Counted from the first letter of the stretch, positions 1 to 10,306 are shown. The stretch: 64,000 nucleotides of DNA from Chlorobium sp. N1 (GCF_004332115.1 NZ_SJPA01000005.1:105008-169007); one strand, 5' to 3'. The notes: generated by a model from the letters alone, not told the origin. A program made the numbers and translations.

Positions 1-1
1 G

Positions 2-877
2 ATTGGCGGCGTACGCTATGACTGGTTCAATGCCGATGCCGAAGATGCCGTTATCACCGCAGGCACCAACACCTACACCACTCCTTTTAGCGAAGAGAGT
101 GACGGGGCTGTAACGGCAAACCTGGGCTACGTTCTTCCGCTCTCTTCGGTTCTGAACGCCAACATCAATGCCGCAACGGGATTCAGGGCGCCCGACATTT
201 TCGAGCGCTTCTCCTTCAGGGGGACAAGCTCCTACTCCATCGGAAACCCGGCTCTGAAACCCGAATACTCATGGAACATTGATGCGGGGCTGAAAATGAG
301 GAACGAAAAATTGTCGGGCAGCCTGACAGGATTCTATTCAAGGATCCAGGACTTCATTGACACAAAAGAGGTTGATAATACATTTGGTCTTCCTGTTGAC
401 ACTGGAACAACGGACTATAAGTACTATCAGTACGTCAACGTCATGGACGCCGAACTTTTCGGCTTCGACGCCAATGCCTCATGGAAAGCCCTCGACCACC
501 TTACGCTCTTCGGCGGCATCTCTTCGGTAATCGGCAAGAACCGCGATAACGACGACCGGCTGAACTCCATTGCCCCGACCAACGGCAGGCTCGGGGCCCG
601 CTGGGACGACTCCCTCGGCAGGAACTCCTCCTGGTGGCTGGAAGTCAACACCGAGCTCTATGCCGACCAGGACAATCCCGGCCCCGGCGATGAGATCGCC
701 ACCCCCGGCTACGGGCTCGTCAACCTCAAGAGCGGCATCAGGTTCACCCGGAACGTGACGCTGGCCGTGGCGGTCGACAACCTTTTCGACAGGACCTACC
801 GCAGCCATCTTGCCAGTGAAGACTTCCTCTACGAGCCAGGCATCAACGTCAAGACCTCGCTCAATGTGACGCTCTGA
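2..877 (+). CDS. TonB-dependent outer-membrane receptor, C-terminal part (5' end outside window)
   Basis: The reading frame is open from the window edge to a TGA and gives about 291 residues of a beta-barrel C-terminus. Visible TonB-receptor features are the GFRAPDIFER-type strand (residues about 60-70), the NPALKPEYSWN segment typical of the barrel, and a C-terminal run NLFDRTYRSH followed by a short terminal strand ending in leucine. Such receptors import siderophores, heme or cobalamin across the outer membrane using TonB energy. The substrate cannot be read from this part. The gene faces the cobalamin operon tail to tail, which makes a vitamin B12 receptor (BtuB) an attractive but unproven guess. 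Confidence 0.85.
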   Translation: MGGVRYDWFNADAEDAVITAGTNTYTTPFSEESDGAVTANLGYVLPLSSVLNANINAATGFRAPDIFERFSFRGTSSYSIGNPALKPEYSWNIDAGLKMRNEKLSGSLTGFYSRIQDFIDTKEVDNTFGLPVDTGTTDYKYYQYVNVMDAELFGFDANASWKALDHLTLFGGISSVIGKNRDNDDRLNSIAPTNGRLGARWDDSLGRNSSWWLEVNTELYADQDNPGPGDEIATPGYGLVNLKSGIRFTRNVTLAVAVDNLFDRTYRSHLASEDFLYEPGINVKTSLNVTL

Positions 878-901
878 ATGGCCGCCGGCCGCATCGGATG
901 C

Positions 902-938
902 AACGCAGAAGCCCCGGGAGAACCGGGGCTTCTGCGTT
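902..938. terminator. Bidirectional intrinsic terminator
   Basis: A near-perfect hairpin has a stem of about 16 bp with a GAGAA loop. Its core is GCCCCGG/CCGGGGC, extended by ACGCAGAA/TTCTGCGT. A T-rich tail follows on the plus strand and an A-rich flank serves the minus strand. It lies between two convergent genes (the receptor ending at 877 and the binding protein ending at 962), so it can end transcription from both sides. Confidence 0.85.
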
Positions 939-961
939 TATCGGGCGATTGCCCCCTCTGC

Positions 962-2017
962 TCAGGGACGAAGCACCAGCGACAATTCCTCCTGATTGAG
1001 TTCATAATGGTAGAAAACCCTGAAATACTCCCTGACGACCGCGTCGATATCAATGCCGTAATGCTCCGGATAAAGATGGTTTGCAAGCCACGGGACGCCG
1101 AGCAGGCGGTTGATGCTGGCCGGTCGGTCGAACCATCCGAAGGGGAGATAGGGAATCTGGTCGATATCTCCGCGGCTGACGGCAGGAAGCTTTGCCCAGA
1201 GCGGGTCGCTTTTGATATAACTCAGCGTACCGGTCTTCGTGCCGAGGCCTGCCCAGACGATTATCCTGTCGGGGTTCCAGAGCAAGAGCTGCTCAAAGGA
1301 AACGGCGCTCATGCCTTTTCGTGAAACCTTGTCCACCCTCGCCGCGTTTTTCGCTCCTACCAGTTCGATCAGCCTGGTATGGATGGATCCCGAAGGATCG
1401 GTATGGAGGCCGCGCTCCCCTTCCGCATAATAGACGGAAAGACGCCGCTCAGGAGGAATCGAGCCGCTTTTTGCTATGACGGGTTCGACATGGCGCTCGA
1501 TGAACCCGAGCATTTTATCGGTCTGCCCCTCCCTTCCAAGCAGTGCTCCGAGCCGCCGGAACACATCGGGATAATCCTCGAACTTCAGCGAGGCCATATA
1601 GACCGGTATGCCGGTTTTTGCGGCAAGGCGTTCCGACTGGTCTATCGACTGCTTATTGATATCGTAGAATGTCAGAATAAGGTCGGCGTCGAGTTTCAGG
1701 ATCTCCTCCGGCGAGTTCTCCACATAGGGCAGGGCCAGATATTCCTTGCGGAAAAAATGCTGCGCCTCCCGGGTGTAGCGGAATGAGCGATTCACGATCA
1801 TCGAAGGATCGATGGCGTACATAAGGATGCTGCCCGGCCTATTGACATAGACCCTGCTGATCTTTGCCGGCAGCGTCATGGTCCGGCCAGCCATATCCGT
1901 AACCGTTCTTTCGGCTGAAGGCTCGGTACCCTTGCCATAGGCACAGCCGCCTGAAGGAAGAAAAACGGCCAGGAGCAGGAATCCTGCCATGAGCAGTTGT
2001 CTGCAGTTCACGTTCAT
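962..2017 (-). CDS. ABC transporter periplasmic binding lipoprotein (iron-complex/B12 type)
   Basis: The 351-residue protein begins with a hydrophobic signal and a lipobox-like GGC (cysteine about residue 25), so it is probably a lipoprotein on the periplasmic face. The mature part begins with the TVTDMAGRTMTLP motif common to Fe3+-siderophore and cobalamin binding proteins, followed by segments such as PEEILKLDADLIL and a C-terminal domain with PYLPFGWF. It is the last gene of the minus-strand cobalamin operon, 31 bp after the ATPase gene, and completes a FecBCDE-like uptake system. The operon suggests a corrinoid, cobalt-complex or siderophore substrate; the sequence alone does not decide. 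Confidence 0.85.
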   Translation of the reverse strand: MNVNCRQLLMAGFLLLAVFLPSGGCAYGKGTEPSAERTVTDMAGRTMTLPAKISRVYVNRPGSILMYAIDPSMIVNRSFRYTREAQHFFRKEYLALPYVENSPEEILKLDADLILTFYDINKQSIDQSERLAAKTGIPVYMASLKFEDYPDVFRRLGALLGREGQTDKMLGFIERHVEPVIAKSGSIPPERRLSVYYAEGERGLHTDPSGSIHTRLIELVGAKNAARVDKVSRKGMSAVSFEQLLLWNPDRIIVWAGLGTKTGTLSYIKSDPLWAKLPAVSRGDIDQIPYLPFGWFDRPASINRLLGVPWLANHLYPEHYGIDIDAVVREYFRVFYHYELNQEELSLVLRP

Positions 2018-2048
2018 TATTTCTTGTGGTTAATGGTTTGGGTAGGAA

Positions 2049-2846
2049 TCAGGAACTGATCGGGTATAAAAATCGCAACGGCTTGCCCCCTGCATCGAGA
2101 GCCGAGGCCATATTGATATCTATTCCGTAGACGCGCTTCATATCTTCGGGATTGAGCGCATCGGTCGCGTTTTCCCACACTCGAAGCCCCCCGTCGACGA
2201 TGGCGGCCACACGAGCCTCAAGCTGCAGGGCGTGTTCCGGCGAATGTGTCGCCATGGCGATGCCGATCCCGTACTGCGCAAGCTCTCGTATCTTGCGCAG
2301 CAGCAGTACCTGATTGCCGTAATCAAGGTTTGAGGACGGCTCGTCGAGAATCATCATCGAGGCCTCCTGCGCAAGGGCTCTGGCCAGCAGAACCATCTGG
2401 CGTTCCCCTCCGCTGATTTCTGGAAACGGCCGTTCGGCAAGATGGCCGATTCCGAGCATTTCGATCGCCTGTTCGGCGATCTTCCGGTCATGGCTCCCGG
2501 GAGAAGCGAAAAGACCCAGATGGGCGGTTCTTCCGAAGAGCACGACATCCCTGACGCTGAAAGGAAACACTCCCTGATGGGCCTGTGGCACGTAAGCGAC
2601 CATCCGTGCCCTTTCGATGGCGCTCCATCGATGCAGCGGCCGGCCATTCAGGCGGATAGTGCCTCCGATCGGCGCAATGAGGCCGAGCATCGTCCTGAAC
2701 AGGGTCGTCTTTCCCCTTCCGTTCTGACCGATGAAACAGCATATCTCTCCGGTCCGCAGATCCATAGTGACGTTATCGACGACAATACGGGAATCGTAGC
2801 CAACGCTCAGCCCGGAACACTCGATATGCTTCTCGTTCCTCTTCAT
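2049..2846 (-). CDS. ABC transporter ATP-binding protein (FecE/BtuD type)
   Basis: The 265-residue ATPase has all motifs in order: Walker A GQNGRGKTT (about 40-48), a Q-loop, the signature SGGERQ (about 140), Walker B MMILDEP (about 160) and the switch histidine in ATHSPEH. It supplies energy for import through the neighbouring permease. Its ATG overlaps the permease stop codon as ATGA at 2846-2843, which indicates translational coupling. The length is normal for the FecE/BtuD/FhuC group. The substrate is inferred only from the operon (cobalamin precursors upstream). Confidence 0.9.
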   Translation of the reverse strand: MKRNEKHIECSGLSVGYDSRIVVDNVTMDLRTGEICCFIGQNGRGKTTLFRTMLGLIAPIGGTIRLNGRPLHRWSAIERARMVAYVPQAHQGVFPFSVRDVVLFGRTAHLGLFASPGSHDRKIAEQAIEMLGIGHLAERPFPEISGGERQMVLLARALAQEASMMILDEPSSNLDYGNQVLLLRKIRELAQYGIGIAMATHSPEHALQLEARVAAIVDGGLRVWENATDALNPEDMKRVYGIDINMASALDAGGKPLRFLYPISS

Positions 2847-3856
2847 GTAAGTTTGCGCGACGATGATTTGAGAATGAAAATGAAGAACGGGGCGCCAACA
2901 AGAGCGGTGACGATACCGATAGGAATCTCTATGGAGAGCAGCGTACGGGCGATGGCGTCGAACACAAGCAGAAGCATCCCGCCGAGCAGAAAGGAGAGCG
3001 GAAGCAGCAAACGGTGGTCGGGCCCGACCAGCAGTCGTGCAGCATGGGGAACAAGCAGGCCCACCCAGCCGATGAGGCCGCTGATTGAGATGACGCTGGC
3101 CGTAATGAGCGACGAAGCAACGACAGTGGCGAATCGAACGACCTTCACATTGACGCCAAGCGAGCGGGCATCGTCCTCGCCGAACGAGAGGATATTGAGC
3201 CGCCAGCTCATGAGGAGAAGCGGCAGTATGCCGATGCAGAGAAACGGCAGGACCGCCCTCAGATCGGCCATGCGGATATCGGCAAGGCTACCCATGAGCC
3301 AGTAGGTGATGGTCGGGAGTTTGCTTTCCGGATCGGCAACATATTTCATCAGGGAGATCAGCGCAGTGAAGACGGCGGAGATGACCATACCCGAAAGCAC
3401 CAGCACAAGAACGCCTTCGTGCCGCTTTGCGGCGGCCTTTGCAACCGTAACGGCAAGGAGCACCGCCCCCAGGCCGCCGAGAAAGGCCGAGACCTGGACC
3501 GCGATTACCGGCAGGGAGAGCAGAATGGCGAGCGCCGCCCCGAATCCGGCTCCGGAGCTGACGCCGAGGATATCGGGACTCACCATGGGATTGCGGAAAA
3601 GTCCCTGGTAGGCGGCGCCTGCGAGCGACAGCGCTCCTCCGACGAGCAGTGCTCCGATGATCCGGGGAAGACGGATGGAGAAAAGCACCGTGGCATGCAC
3701 AGGCTCGTCTCCGGAACCATCGAGGACTAACGCCAGAAGCGTTTCGGGGGGAACGGGATACCGCCCGACAAGCAGAGAAACAACGACCAGGAGCGCAAGC
3801 AGCAAAAGCGCTCCGAGATATATCGCTGTCGGGTTTCGGTCAATCGGCAGGCTCAT
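2843..3856 (-). CDS. ABC transporter permease (FecCD/BtuC family)
   Basis: This hydrophobic protein has about ten predicted membrane segments. It carries the FecCD-family landmarks RLPRIIGALLVGGALSLAGA (coupling to TonB-type ABC importers), FRNPMVSPDILGVSSGAGFGA, and GLIGWVGLLVPHAAR near the C-terminus. The start chosen (MSLPID, 337 residues) fits the family length. An upstream ATG at 3916 would add 20 residues and lies 6 bp from the preceding stop. Both have only weak ribosome binding sites. It forms an importer with the downstream ATPase and binding-protein genes and is transcribed with the cobalamin genes. Confidence 0.88.
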   Translation of the reverse strand: MSLPIDRNPTAIYLGALLLLALLVVVSLLVGRYPVPPETLLALVLDGSGDEPVHATVLFSIRLPRIIGALLVGGALSLAGAAYQGLFRNPMVSPDILGVSSGAGFGAALAILLSLPVIAVQVSAFLGGLGAVLLAVTVAKAAAKRHEGVLVLVLSGMVISAVFTALISLMKYVADPESKLPTITYWLMGSLADIRMADLRAVLPFLCIGILPLLLMSWRLNILSFGEDDARSLGVNVKVVRFATVVASSLITASVISISGLIGWVGLLVPHAARLLVGPDHRLLLPLSFLLGGMLLLVFDAIARTLLSIEIPIGIVTALVGAPFFIFILKSSSRKLT

Positions 3857-3922
3857 GCGGCATCTATTCCGGTATGGTGTTGCATCAAAAAAGGGGGACT
3901 TTACAGCATCTCGCATCTCAAC

Positions 3923-5788
3923 TCAGCGATTCATGACCAGCATATGTCCTTCGATATCGAGAAGAACGAACGTAAGGGGGATCTCGGGAAGCCAGCGCCG
4001 GCAGCTCTCGACACAGGCTTCCGCCAGCCGCTCATAAAACGGCTCTCCAGCCCTGAACGGCAGGATCTCGGTCATGGAACGGACAAGCTTCAGATCATTG
4101 AGCCGCAGACAGACCTCTTCGCCGTAGCCGGCCCTGCGGGCCAGATCGCCAAGTCGTTCGGGCCGCAACGGGACGGTTCTGCTTGAGAGGTCGGGCTCCC
4201 CTGCGGCCAGCTTTGTCGCCTTGGCAAGCATCACGGCAACATATACCCGCTCAAAGCCCCCCTGCTCTCCGACGGCCTTGAGCGCCCGTGCGATGAAATT
4301 CCCGTAATGGACGCAGCCTCGGGCATCCAGGCCGGAATAGCGGTCACGCAGCATACGCTCGCTCCGCAATCCCGATGTCAGGGCAATCTCACGGCAGCCG
4401 TTGGCACCGGTGACATGGATCGCCTGGCGGATGCTGGCGATCCATGCATCCATCGAATACGGGACGACCTCTCCGGTGGTGCCTATGATCGAAATCCCGT
4501 CGAGAATGCCGAGGCGCGGGTTCATCGTTTTTTTTGCAGCTTCGGACCCTCCGGCGACGGAGATCTTCACGGACACGGCCGACTCCACATCGCTCATGCG
4601 AAGCGCTGCCACCACCTCGTCCCGTATCATCCTTCGGGGCACCGGATTGATGGCCGGCTCTCCCGGCGGGATCTCCAGGCCGGGCAGCGTTACCCGCCCG
4701 ACCCCCTCCCCCTGGAGAAACTCCACCGATTCCGGCTCGCCTCCGATCAGGCTGACTTCGCTCGAAATCAGAAGCCCGTGGGTGACATCCGGATCGTCTC
4801 CGCCGTCTTTGCGCACGGAGCACCGAGCCGATCCTCCGGAGAAGATGGGTTCTTCTATTACGAAGCGCGCCTTCTTCCCTGAAGGCAGCGTTAGGAGCAC
4901 CTCTTCAGGAAACCGCCCTTTGAGCAGCGCCTGCATGGCGGCCCGCGTTGCCGCAGCCGCCGTCGCTCCGGTTGTATAGCCTTTCCTGAGGGCTGCGGGC
5001 ATCGGATGGGATTGCAGCTCGCCCTGCAAAACTTTTTCGAGCTCGCTGTCGGAAAAGAGCCTCGTCCGCCATGGCGGCACCGGAGGGCGGGTGATCACAA
5101 TTGCCGGGATATCCCGCCGGGATGCGGCCTCGAGCTTGTCGCCGAGGTACCCGCTTGCGCCGCTCTCCTTTGTCAGGAGACAGTCGACACCGAACCGGTC
5201 GATAAGCTCGACGAACGCATCCGGACCGGCCTCGGGCATCTCCTTGATGAGCCACTTCTCAGGGATGCCTTCGCTGCGCGCCGCTTCGATCGACGAGGTT
5301 CGGGGAAGAATGCGGAAGAGCGTTTTCCGTCCCGACCACCAGCGCCGCAGCGGACCGATAGACTGAACACCGGTCAGCGCCAGCAGGACCGAAGGCCGCA
5401 GGCGCTCGAGCGTCGCCAGCGCCTCCCCAAAATCAGCAGCCCTGTGGATGCCCGGGAATTCAAGAAGTTGGTCGGCGGAAGGATCCCGGCTCCTGTCATA
5501 GCGTATCAGTCGCACTCCCCTTGCGCTGCATGCGTCGTATACCGTCTGATGGAGTGCAGCGGCAAAGGGGTGGGCGGCATCGATGACGAGCCCGAAGGGG
5601 CGTTCATCAAGAAGGGCCTCCAGCGCGGAGCGATCGAGCGGACCATGGCGGAACTCGCCGTGAACGGTCTGGAAAGGCTCTACGCGCTCCTTCGTGGAGT
5701 ACAGGAACGGCATCCCGAGCCTGTCGAGCAGGAATGCCGTCCTCCGTCCCTCGGTCGTTCCCCCGAACACCAGCGTCATTCCGGCCAT
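3923..5788 (-). CDS. cbiJD: CbiJ-CbiD fusion: precorrin-6A reductase + cobalt-precorrin-5B C1-methyltransferase
   Basis: Two enzymes of the anaerobic cobalamin pathway are joined in about 621 residues. The N-terminal 250 residues begin MTLVFGGTTEGR, the nucleotide-binding start of CbiJ/CobK, and continue with DAAHPFA and LLTKESG motifs of that reductase. After a short linker, the C-terminal part starts RKGYTTGATAAAATRA, the hallmark of CbiD, followed by PSGKKARFVIEE, PGEPAINPVPRRMI and GFERVYVAVML. The start at 5788 sits 1 bp after the preceding TGA. ATGs at 5818 (29-bp overlap) and 5779 are alternatives. CbiD methylates ring carbon C1 and CbiJ reduces cobalt-precorrin-6A; the two steps are consecutive, which makes the fusion sensible. 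Confidence 0.92.
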   Translation of the reverse strand: MAGMTLVFGGTTEGRRTAFLLDRLGMPFLYSTKERVEPFQTVHGEFRHGPLDRSALEALLDERPFGLVIDAAHPFAAALHQTVYDACSARGVRLIRYDRSRDPSADQLLEFPGIHRAADFGEALATLERLRPSVLLALTGVQSIGPLRRWWSGRKTLFRILPRTSSIEAARSEGIPEKWLIKEMPEAGPDAFVELIDRFGVDCLLTKESGASGYLGDKLEAASRRDIPAIVITRPPVPPWRTRLFSDSELEKVLQGELQSHPMPAALRKGYTTGATAAAATRAAMQALLKGRFPEEVLLTLPSGKKARFVIEEPIFSGGSARCSVRKDGGDDPDVTHGLLISSEVSLIGGEPESVEFLQGEGVGRVTLPGLEIPPGEPAINPVPRRMIRDEVVAALRMSDVESAVSVKISVAGGSEAAKKTMNPRLGILDGISIIGTTGEVVPYSMDAWIASIRQAIHVTGANGCREIALTSGLRSERMLRDRYSGLDARGCVHYGNFIARALKAVGEQGGFERVYVAVMLAKATKLAAGEPDLSSRTVPLRPERLGDLARRAGYGEEVCLRLNDLKLVRSMTEILPFRAGEPFYERLAEACVESCRRWLPEIPLTFVLLDIEGHMLVMNR

Positions 5789-5789
5789 A

Positions 5790-7664
5790 TCACTTCGAAC
5801 ATGCCGGTCTGAACCCATGGGCGAAGTCGGGGTCGTAGAGTTTCGATCGATTCATTCGGGCTCCGATCGCCTCGCCCACAACAATCAGCACCTGACGGGA
5901 TTTGCCGCTTCTGCGGATCAGCTCTGCCAGTGAAGAGAGCTCTGCCCGCCAGACCTGCTGATCCTCCCATCCGATCCGGTAGCAGACGGCAACCGGAGTA
6001 TCCGGTGGATAATGCTCGAGTAGATCTGCCTGGACCTCGTCGCCCCATTCCGCGCTGAGATAGATGCACATGGTCGCCCTTGATCGTGCGAGCTCGGAGA
6101 GTTTTTCCTTTTCTGGTACCGGCGTGCGGCCGTTGCCGCGCGTCAGAATGATGGTCTGCACCTTTTCGGGAACGGTGAATTGCGACTTCAGCACGGCGGC
6201 CGCTGCCTGGAACGAGGAGACGCCCGGCACAATTTCGTACTCCATCCCCTCCCGGTCGAAGTACGCCATCTGCTCCTGGATGGCACCGTAGATCGAAGGA
6301 TCGCCGGTGTGGAGACGGACGATGAACCCGCCCTTCCTGTAGCATTCGGCCATCAGTTCAAACTGCTCCTCAAGGGACATCGAAGCCGAGCTTCTCACCA
6401 GGGCTCCGGATTTTGCGCACCAGGTCAGTTTTTCGGGAACCAGGCTCCCGGCATAGAGGATCAGGTCCGCCTGCTGCAGATACTCCTTCCCCCTGACCGT
6501 CACCAGATCGGGATCACCCGGTCCGGCCCCGACGATGGCGATGCGCCCCCGTCGCATCGCCGCATGCAGCATGCTCACGGCAAAGGTGTAGTGGCGTGCC
6601 GTCCCCTCAGGAACATCCTGCATGGCGACCTTCTGTTTTTCGACCACCCATGCATCCCGGCCGGAAAGCAGCGCCGATGTGGCTTCAGCAACACTGTGGA
6701 TCCCTGTTTTGGCAAAGACCACCTCGGATGGATTCGGAACGGAGGCGACCGCCTCGAGCTTTTCGGGGGGAAAGCCCTGGAGAGGGAGCCCCCGCTGTTG
6801 CGCAAAAGCAAGGAATGCGGCTTCGTCCATCTTGAAATCGACCGAGCCGACGGCCTTGATGGAGTTGACGGAAAGGCCCGTTTCTGCAAAACGTTTCTCG
6901 AACGAGTCCAGAAAACGGAGAGGATCTATCCCCCGTTCGGAACCGAGCCCGAGACAAAGCACTTTCGGGCGGTAGAACACCACCTGAACGGGAGGGTCGT
7001 ACAGAAACGGCGTAACGGCAAGTAACAGGCTGCAGCGGCTGAAATCCGCATCCTCGTAGCGGTAGACGACCTGAACGAACGGAGGGGCACTGCGTTCAAG
7101 GCGATCGGTGAGGGCGTCCCGGGATTCGAGGAGAAGAACCGTAGGCTCATGGTTGACGAAGGCGGCAATTGCGGAGGTCATGGTCTGCCCGCTCGCTGCC
7201 GGCGCGAATTCGATCGTCCAGCCTTCACCTCTACCGAGGACATCGAGCGGCCAGAGCCCCTGCACGTCGCTGGAAGTGGTCGCCACCACCTCGGCGCCGA
7301 GAAGCCGCGCAACCCGCGAGGCCAGCTCTCCGCCCCCTCCCACATGCCCGGAAACAACCGGCAGGACGAACCGGCCGGCCTCATCGCAATTGAGCACCGC
7401 CGGATCTTTGGATTTGCTTTCAAGCACCGGGGCGATGGATCGGACGCAGATACCGAGCGAGCCGATGAAGAGAAAGGCGTCGAAGCGGGAGAAGGAATCG
7501 CGAACGAAACCGGGAATCGATTCCACCGTCTCGACGCCGTCTGCACGACGTGTCGAATAGAGGCGACAGTCTGCGGCAGTGGCGCCGGAAAGCAGTCCGC
7601 AAAGAAGTCTTCCAAGACGGATTCCGCCGTCGGAAGAGGCGATGATGGCAATGGAGGAGAACAT
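5790..7664 (-). CDS. cbiGF: CbiG-CbiF fusion: cobalt-precorrin-5A hydrolase + cobalt-precorrin-4 C11-methyltransferase
   Basis: The 624-residue protein has an N-terminal CbiG unit (about 1-360) with [24 protein letters not shown] and [11 protein letters not shown] motifs (each shortened here to its core) and the C-terminal CbiG domain with GLGSERGID. The second unit (about 370-620) is a tetrapyrrole methylase beginning [15 protein letters not shown] and containing [11 protein letters not shown] and [12 protein letters not shown], characteristic of CbiF/CobM. CbiF methylates C11 and CbiG then opens the lactone and releases acetaldehyde, so the fused activities are consecutive. The gene is 13 bp downstream of cbiET. 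CbiG is diagnostic of the oxygen-independent route. Confidence 0.92.
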   Translation of the reverse strand: MFSSIAIIASSDGGIRLGRLLCGLLSGATAADCRLYSTRRADGVETVESIPGFVRDSFSRFDAFLFIGSLGICVRSIAPVLESKSKDPAVLNCDEAGRFVLPVVSGHVGGGGELASRVARLLGAEVVATTSSDVQGLWPLDVLGRGEGWTIEFAPAASGQTMTSAIAAFVNHEPTVLLLESRDALTDRLERSAPPFVQVVYRYEDADFSRCSLLLAVTPFLYDPPVQVVFYRPKVLCLGLGSERGIDPLRFLDSFEKRFAETGLSVNSIKAVGSVDFKMDEAAFLAFAQQRGLPLQGFPPEKLEAVASVPNPSEVVFAKTGIHSVAEATSALLSGRDAWVVEKQKVAMQDVPEGTARHYTFAVSMLHAAMRRGRIAIVGAGPGDPDLVTVRGKEYLQQADLILYAGSLVPEKLTWCAKSGALVRSSASMSLEEQFELMAECYRKGGFIVRLHTGDPSIYGAIQEQMAYFDREGMEYEIVPGVSSFQAAAAVLKSQFTVPEKVQTIILTRGNGRTPVPEKEKLSELARSRATMCIYLSAEWGDEVQADLLEHYPPDTPVAVCYRIGWEDQQVWRAELSSLAELIRRSGKSRQVLIVVGEAIGARMNRSKLYDPDFAHGFRPACSK

Positions 7665-7677
7665 GCAACTCTTCAGG

Positions 7678-8889
7678 TTATAGGGGTGGTTTGACGGCTT
7701 TCATGACGGCAATCGGGTTATGGCTGCCGAGACTCAATTCGAGGGGATCCCCAAGGCAGAAGCCGAGCTTTGCGGCAGTGGCCGCGAAAGCGTCCCTGCT
7801 CGAAGAGCGGACGGCATTCATGACGATCCGCCCTCCCGGGGAAAGATGTGCCGCTATGGCGGTGAAGACAGGTTCGAGGCGATCGCCGTGCCCGCCAATG
7901 AATGCCGCGTCGAGCTGGCCGTCCCCGGCGCAGCATGCGGCATGATCCTGCCGGAGGAAATCCCCCATCACCGTTGCGATGCCCGCAGCGCCGAAACGGC
8001 GGCTGTTGGCTTCGAGGATGGTATCGCATTCCGGACGTTTCTCGAATGCCGTTACTGCAAGGCGCGGAAACTGCAGCCGCGCTTCGATCGCGACCGAACC
8101 GGTGCAGAAGCCCACATCCCAGAAACTCCGGGCACGGCCGAGCTCGAGGGCGGCGATTGCCGCCATCCTGAAAGGCATCTTCGTGATCATGTTCGGCCGT
8201 CCGGGCAGGCCATCGAAAAGTTCGTCAGGAATGCCGAACCATCGGGACGAGGGACGTTCTGAGAGAAGGATAAGGCAGTTGGGCATTGCGAAATCCCGTT
8301 CTGAGGCCTCCCGGAGCGTGCACTCTACAACGGATTCGCGCTCACCTCCCAGCGCGACGCCAATGCGCATGGCATAGTTGCCATAACCGTAATCGAGGAG
8401 CCGGCGCGCGATGGCTGCGGGGGTTTTCCGCTGATCGGTCAGCACGCCGACCAGCTCGTCGCCACGGATAAGGGCTTCATCGAGCTCTTGCCAGGCACGG
8501 CCGGTCAGTGAGACGTGGCGCATCCTCTGATAGGGGATCATACAGCGTCTTGCCAGGAGCTGCAGGGAATGCGGGGCGGGAAAACTGCGCAGGCGCGAAT
8601 CGGGAAACCATTTCTGCAGGGTTGCGCCGAACCCGTAGAAGAACGGATCCCCGGATGCGAAAACCAGGACGGGTTCGCAGACCTCCTCCAGAGAGGTGCG
8701 CACAGCGCCGAGCGGCGGAGCGATGTTGATCCACCGATGAGGCCGGGGAAGAAGCCCGTCGACGATCTGGCGATGGCGCTCCCCTCCGGCAAAGACGGAG
8801 TGGGAGGCAATCGAAGCCCTCGCCTCTTCCTCGAGCGGCGGCACAGGGCTGTCGGTCAGGCCGATGAACGTAAAGCGCCTCCTAGACAT
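7678..8889 (-). CDS. cbiET: CbiE-CbiT fusion (CobL-like): precorrin-6B C5,15-methyltransferase and C12-decarboxylase
   Basis: The 403-residue protein has a tetrapyrrole-methylase N-terminus ([19 protein letters not shown]) corresponding to CbiE. Its C-terminal Rossmann methyltransferase has the SAM-binding [15 protein letters not shown] motif (about residue 250) corresponding to CbiT. Together they methylate C5 and C15 and remove the C12 acetate carboxyl group, as CobL does. The ATG overlaps the end of cbiHC by 8 bp (ATGTCTAG), indicating coupled translation. The motif GIGSGS seen in many CbiT proteins appears here as GFCTGS. Confidence 0.92.
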   Translation of the reverse strand: MSRRRFTFIGLTDSPVPPLEEEARASIASHSVFAGGERHRQIVDGLLPRPHRWINIAPPLGAVRTSLEEVCEPVLVFASGDPFFYGFGATLQKWFPDSRLRSFPAPHSLQLLARRCMIPYQRMRHVSLTGRAWQELDEALIRGDELVGVLTDQRKTPAAIARRLLDYGYGNYAMRIGVALGGERESVVECTLREASERDFAMPNCLILLSERPSSRWFGIPDELFDGLPGRPNMITKMPFRMAAIAALELGRARSFWDVGFCTGSVAIEARLQFPRLAVTAFEKRPECDTILEANSRRFGAAGIATVMGDFLRQDHAACCAGDGQLDAAFIGGHGDRLEPVFTAIAAHLSPGGRIVMNAVRSSSRDAFAATAAKLGFCLGDPLELSLGSHNPIAVMKAVKPPL

Positions 8890-10306
8890 CGCGCCCCGGG
8901 TTCATGGCCGCCGCCTCATCGAGACTGAAGGCGGCATTGACGATCGTCGCGGCGATCCCGCTGCCTCCCTTTCTGCCTTCGATGACGGCAATGGGCGTGT
9001 TGCCGCATGCGGCTCTGAGCCGAAGCTTGGACTCGACGACATTGACGAACCCTACCGGTGCGCCGACGACTCCCATCGGCGCAAACGAAGTGCGGCGGAG
9101 CATCGAGGCCAGCTCGATCAGGGCCGTAGGCGCGTTGCCGACGACGTAAAGCGCATGGGGGTGTTCGCTGGCCGCAAGCCGCATGCCGGCCTGGCTCCGC
9201 GTGATTCCTTCTGCCTGCGCAAGCGCTGCGGTCCTCGGGTCGTTAAGGTAGCAGTAGACCGTGACTCCATACCGCTCCAGGGCCGCCTTGCGGATGCCGG
9301 ACTGCACCATCGTCACGTCAGTAACGATCTCCGCGCCCCCGGCCGACAGCCGCCCGTGCCAGTGGCGCAGGGCGCCGGGGGATGCATGGAACAACTGCTC
9401 CATCTCGAAATCCGCTGTCGTATGAATGGTATGCATGACGGCCCATTTCGCATCCTCCTCGAGGTCGTTCCGCCTCATCAAACCGGCTATGGTCCTGAAA
9501 CTGCCGCTCATGATGGCAGCGCCTACGGGCTTGCCTTCGGCATCATCTTCACGGTCGAAATAGCCCCGCGGAGTCAGGAAGAACTTTCCGCTTATGCGGG
9601 AGCGCGAATTGCCGACGATCACGACCGTGAACATATCGACCCGTTCGCAATCGAAGCTCCCGAGGCTCGTCAGGCTGACCTCTTCATCATCCCTCGCGGC
9701 ATTGCGCACGAGCGCGACGGGAGTGGAGGGGTCACGGTGGCGGAGAAAAAGCTCCCGAAACCGGTCCAGCTGCCAGAAGCGATCCCGGCTTTTCGGATTA
9801 TAGACCGCTGTAACGAAGTCCGCGTAAGCCGCCGCCGAAATCCTTTTTTCTATCTGCTCCCACGGGGTCATCAGGTCGGAAAGGGAGATGGCGCAGAAAT
9901 CGTGGCTTATCGGGGCGCCGAGGCGCGCGGCCGCGGCCTGGAATGCACTGATGCCAGGGAGAACCTCGATATGAGGATCACCGTGTTCCCCGCGCTCATG
10001 AAGTTCAATGATAAGGGGGGCCATCCCGTAGATACCCGCATCGCCGGAACTGACCACGACGACCCGCTTGCCTTCAGCGGCAAGCGCGAACGCCTGCTCG
10101 GCTCGGTCCCTTTCTCGAGTCATACCGCTCGAAAACGTCTCTGCGGACTCCGGGATGAGGTGCTCGATGCCCTTCATGTAGCCGCTGTAGCCGACGACCG
10201 CGTCGGCAGTACCGAGAGCATCGAGCACCTGGGGGGTCGTCATGGATGCATCGCCGGGACCCAGACCGACGACGGTGATTTTGCCTTGCATGCGAGAGTG
10301 GTTCAT
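8882..10306 (-). CDS. cbiHC: CbiH-CbiC fusion: cobalt-precorrin-3B C17-methyltransferase + precorrin-8X methylmutase
   Basis: The 474-residue protein starts with a tetrapyrrole methylase unit: ITVVGLGPGDASMTTPQ, VVSSGDAGIYGMA, VLPGISAFQAAAA, and NPKSRDR typical of CobJ/CbiH ring-contracting methylases. The last 200 residues are CbiC/CobH, with the region around DVTMVQSGI, VVGNAPTAL and GAPVGFVNVVESK. CbiH methylates C17 and contracts the ring; CbiC moves the methyl group from C11 to C12. These steps are not adjacent in the pathway, so the fusion is not a simple channel. The ATG overlaps the cbiL stop as ATGA. Confidence 0.92.
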   Translation of the reverse strand: MNHSRMQGKITVVGLGPGDASMTTPQVLDALGTADAVVGYSGYMKGIEHLIPESAETFSSGMTRERDRAEQAFALAAEGKRVVVVSSGDAGIYGMAPLIIELHERGEHGDPHIEVLPGISAFQAAAARLGAPISHDFCAISLSDLMTPWEQIEKRISAAAYADFVTAVYNPKSRDRFWQLDRFRELFLRHRDPSTPVALVRNAARDDEEVSLTSLGSFDCERVDMFTVVIVGNSRSRISGKFFLTPRGYFDREDDAEGKPVGAAIMSGSFRTIAGLMRRNDLEEDAKWAVMHTIHTTADFEMEQLFHASPGALRHWHGRLSAGGAEIVTDVTMVQSGIRKAALERYGVTVYCYLNDPRTAALAQAEGITRSQAGMRLAASEHPHALYVVGNAPTALIELASMLRRTSFAPMGVVGAPVGFVNVVESKLRLRAACGNTPIAVIEGRKGGSGIAATIVNAAFSLDEAAAMNPGRDV

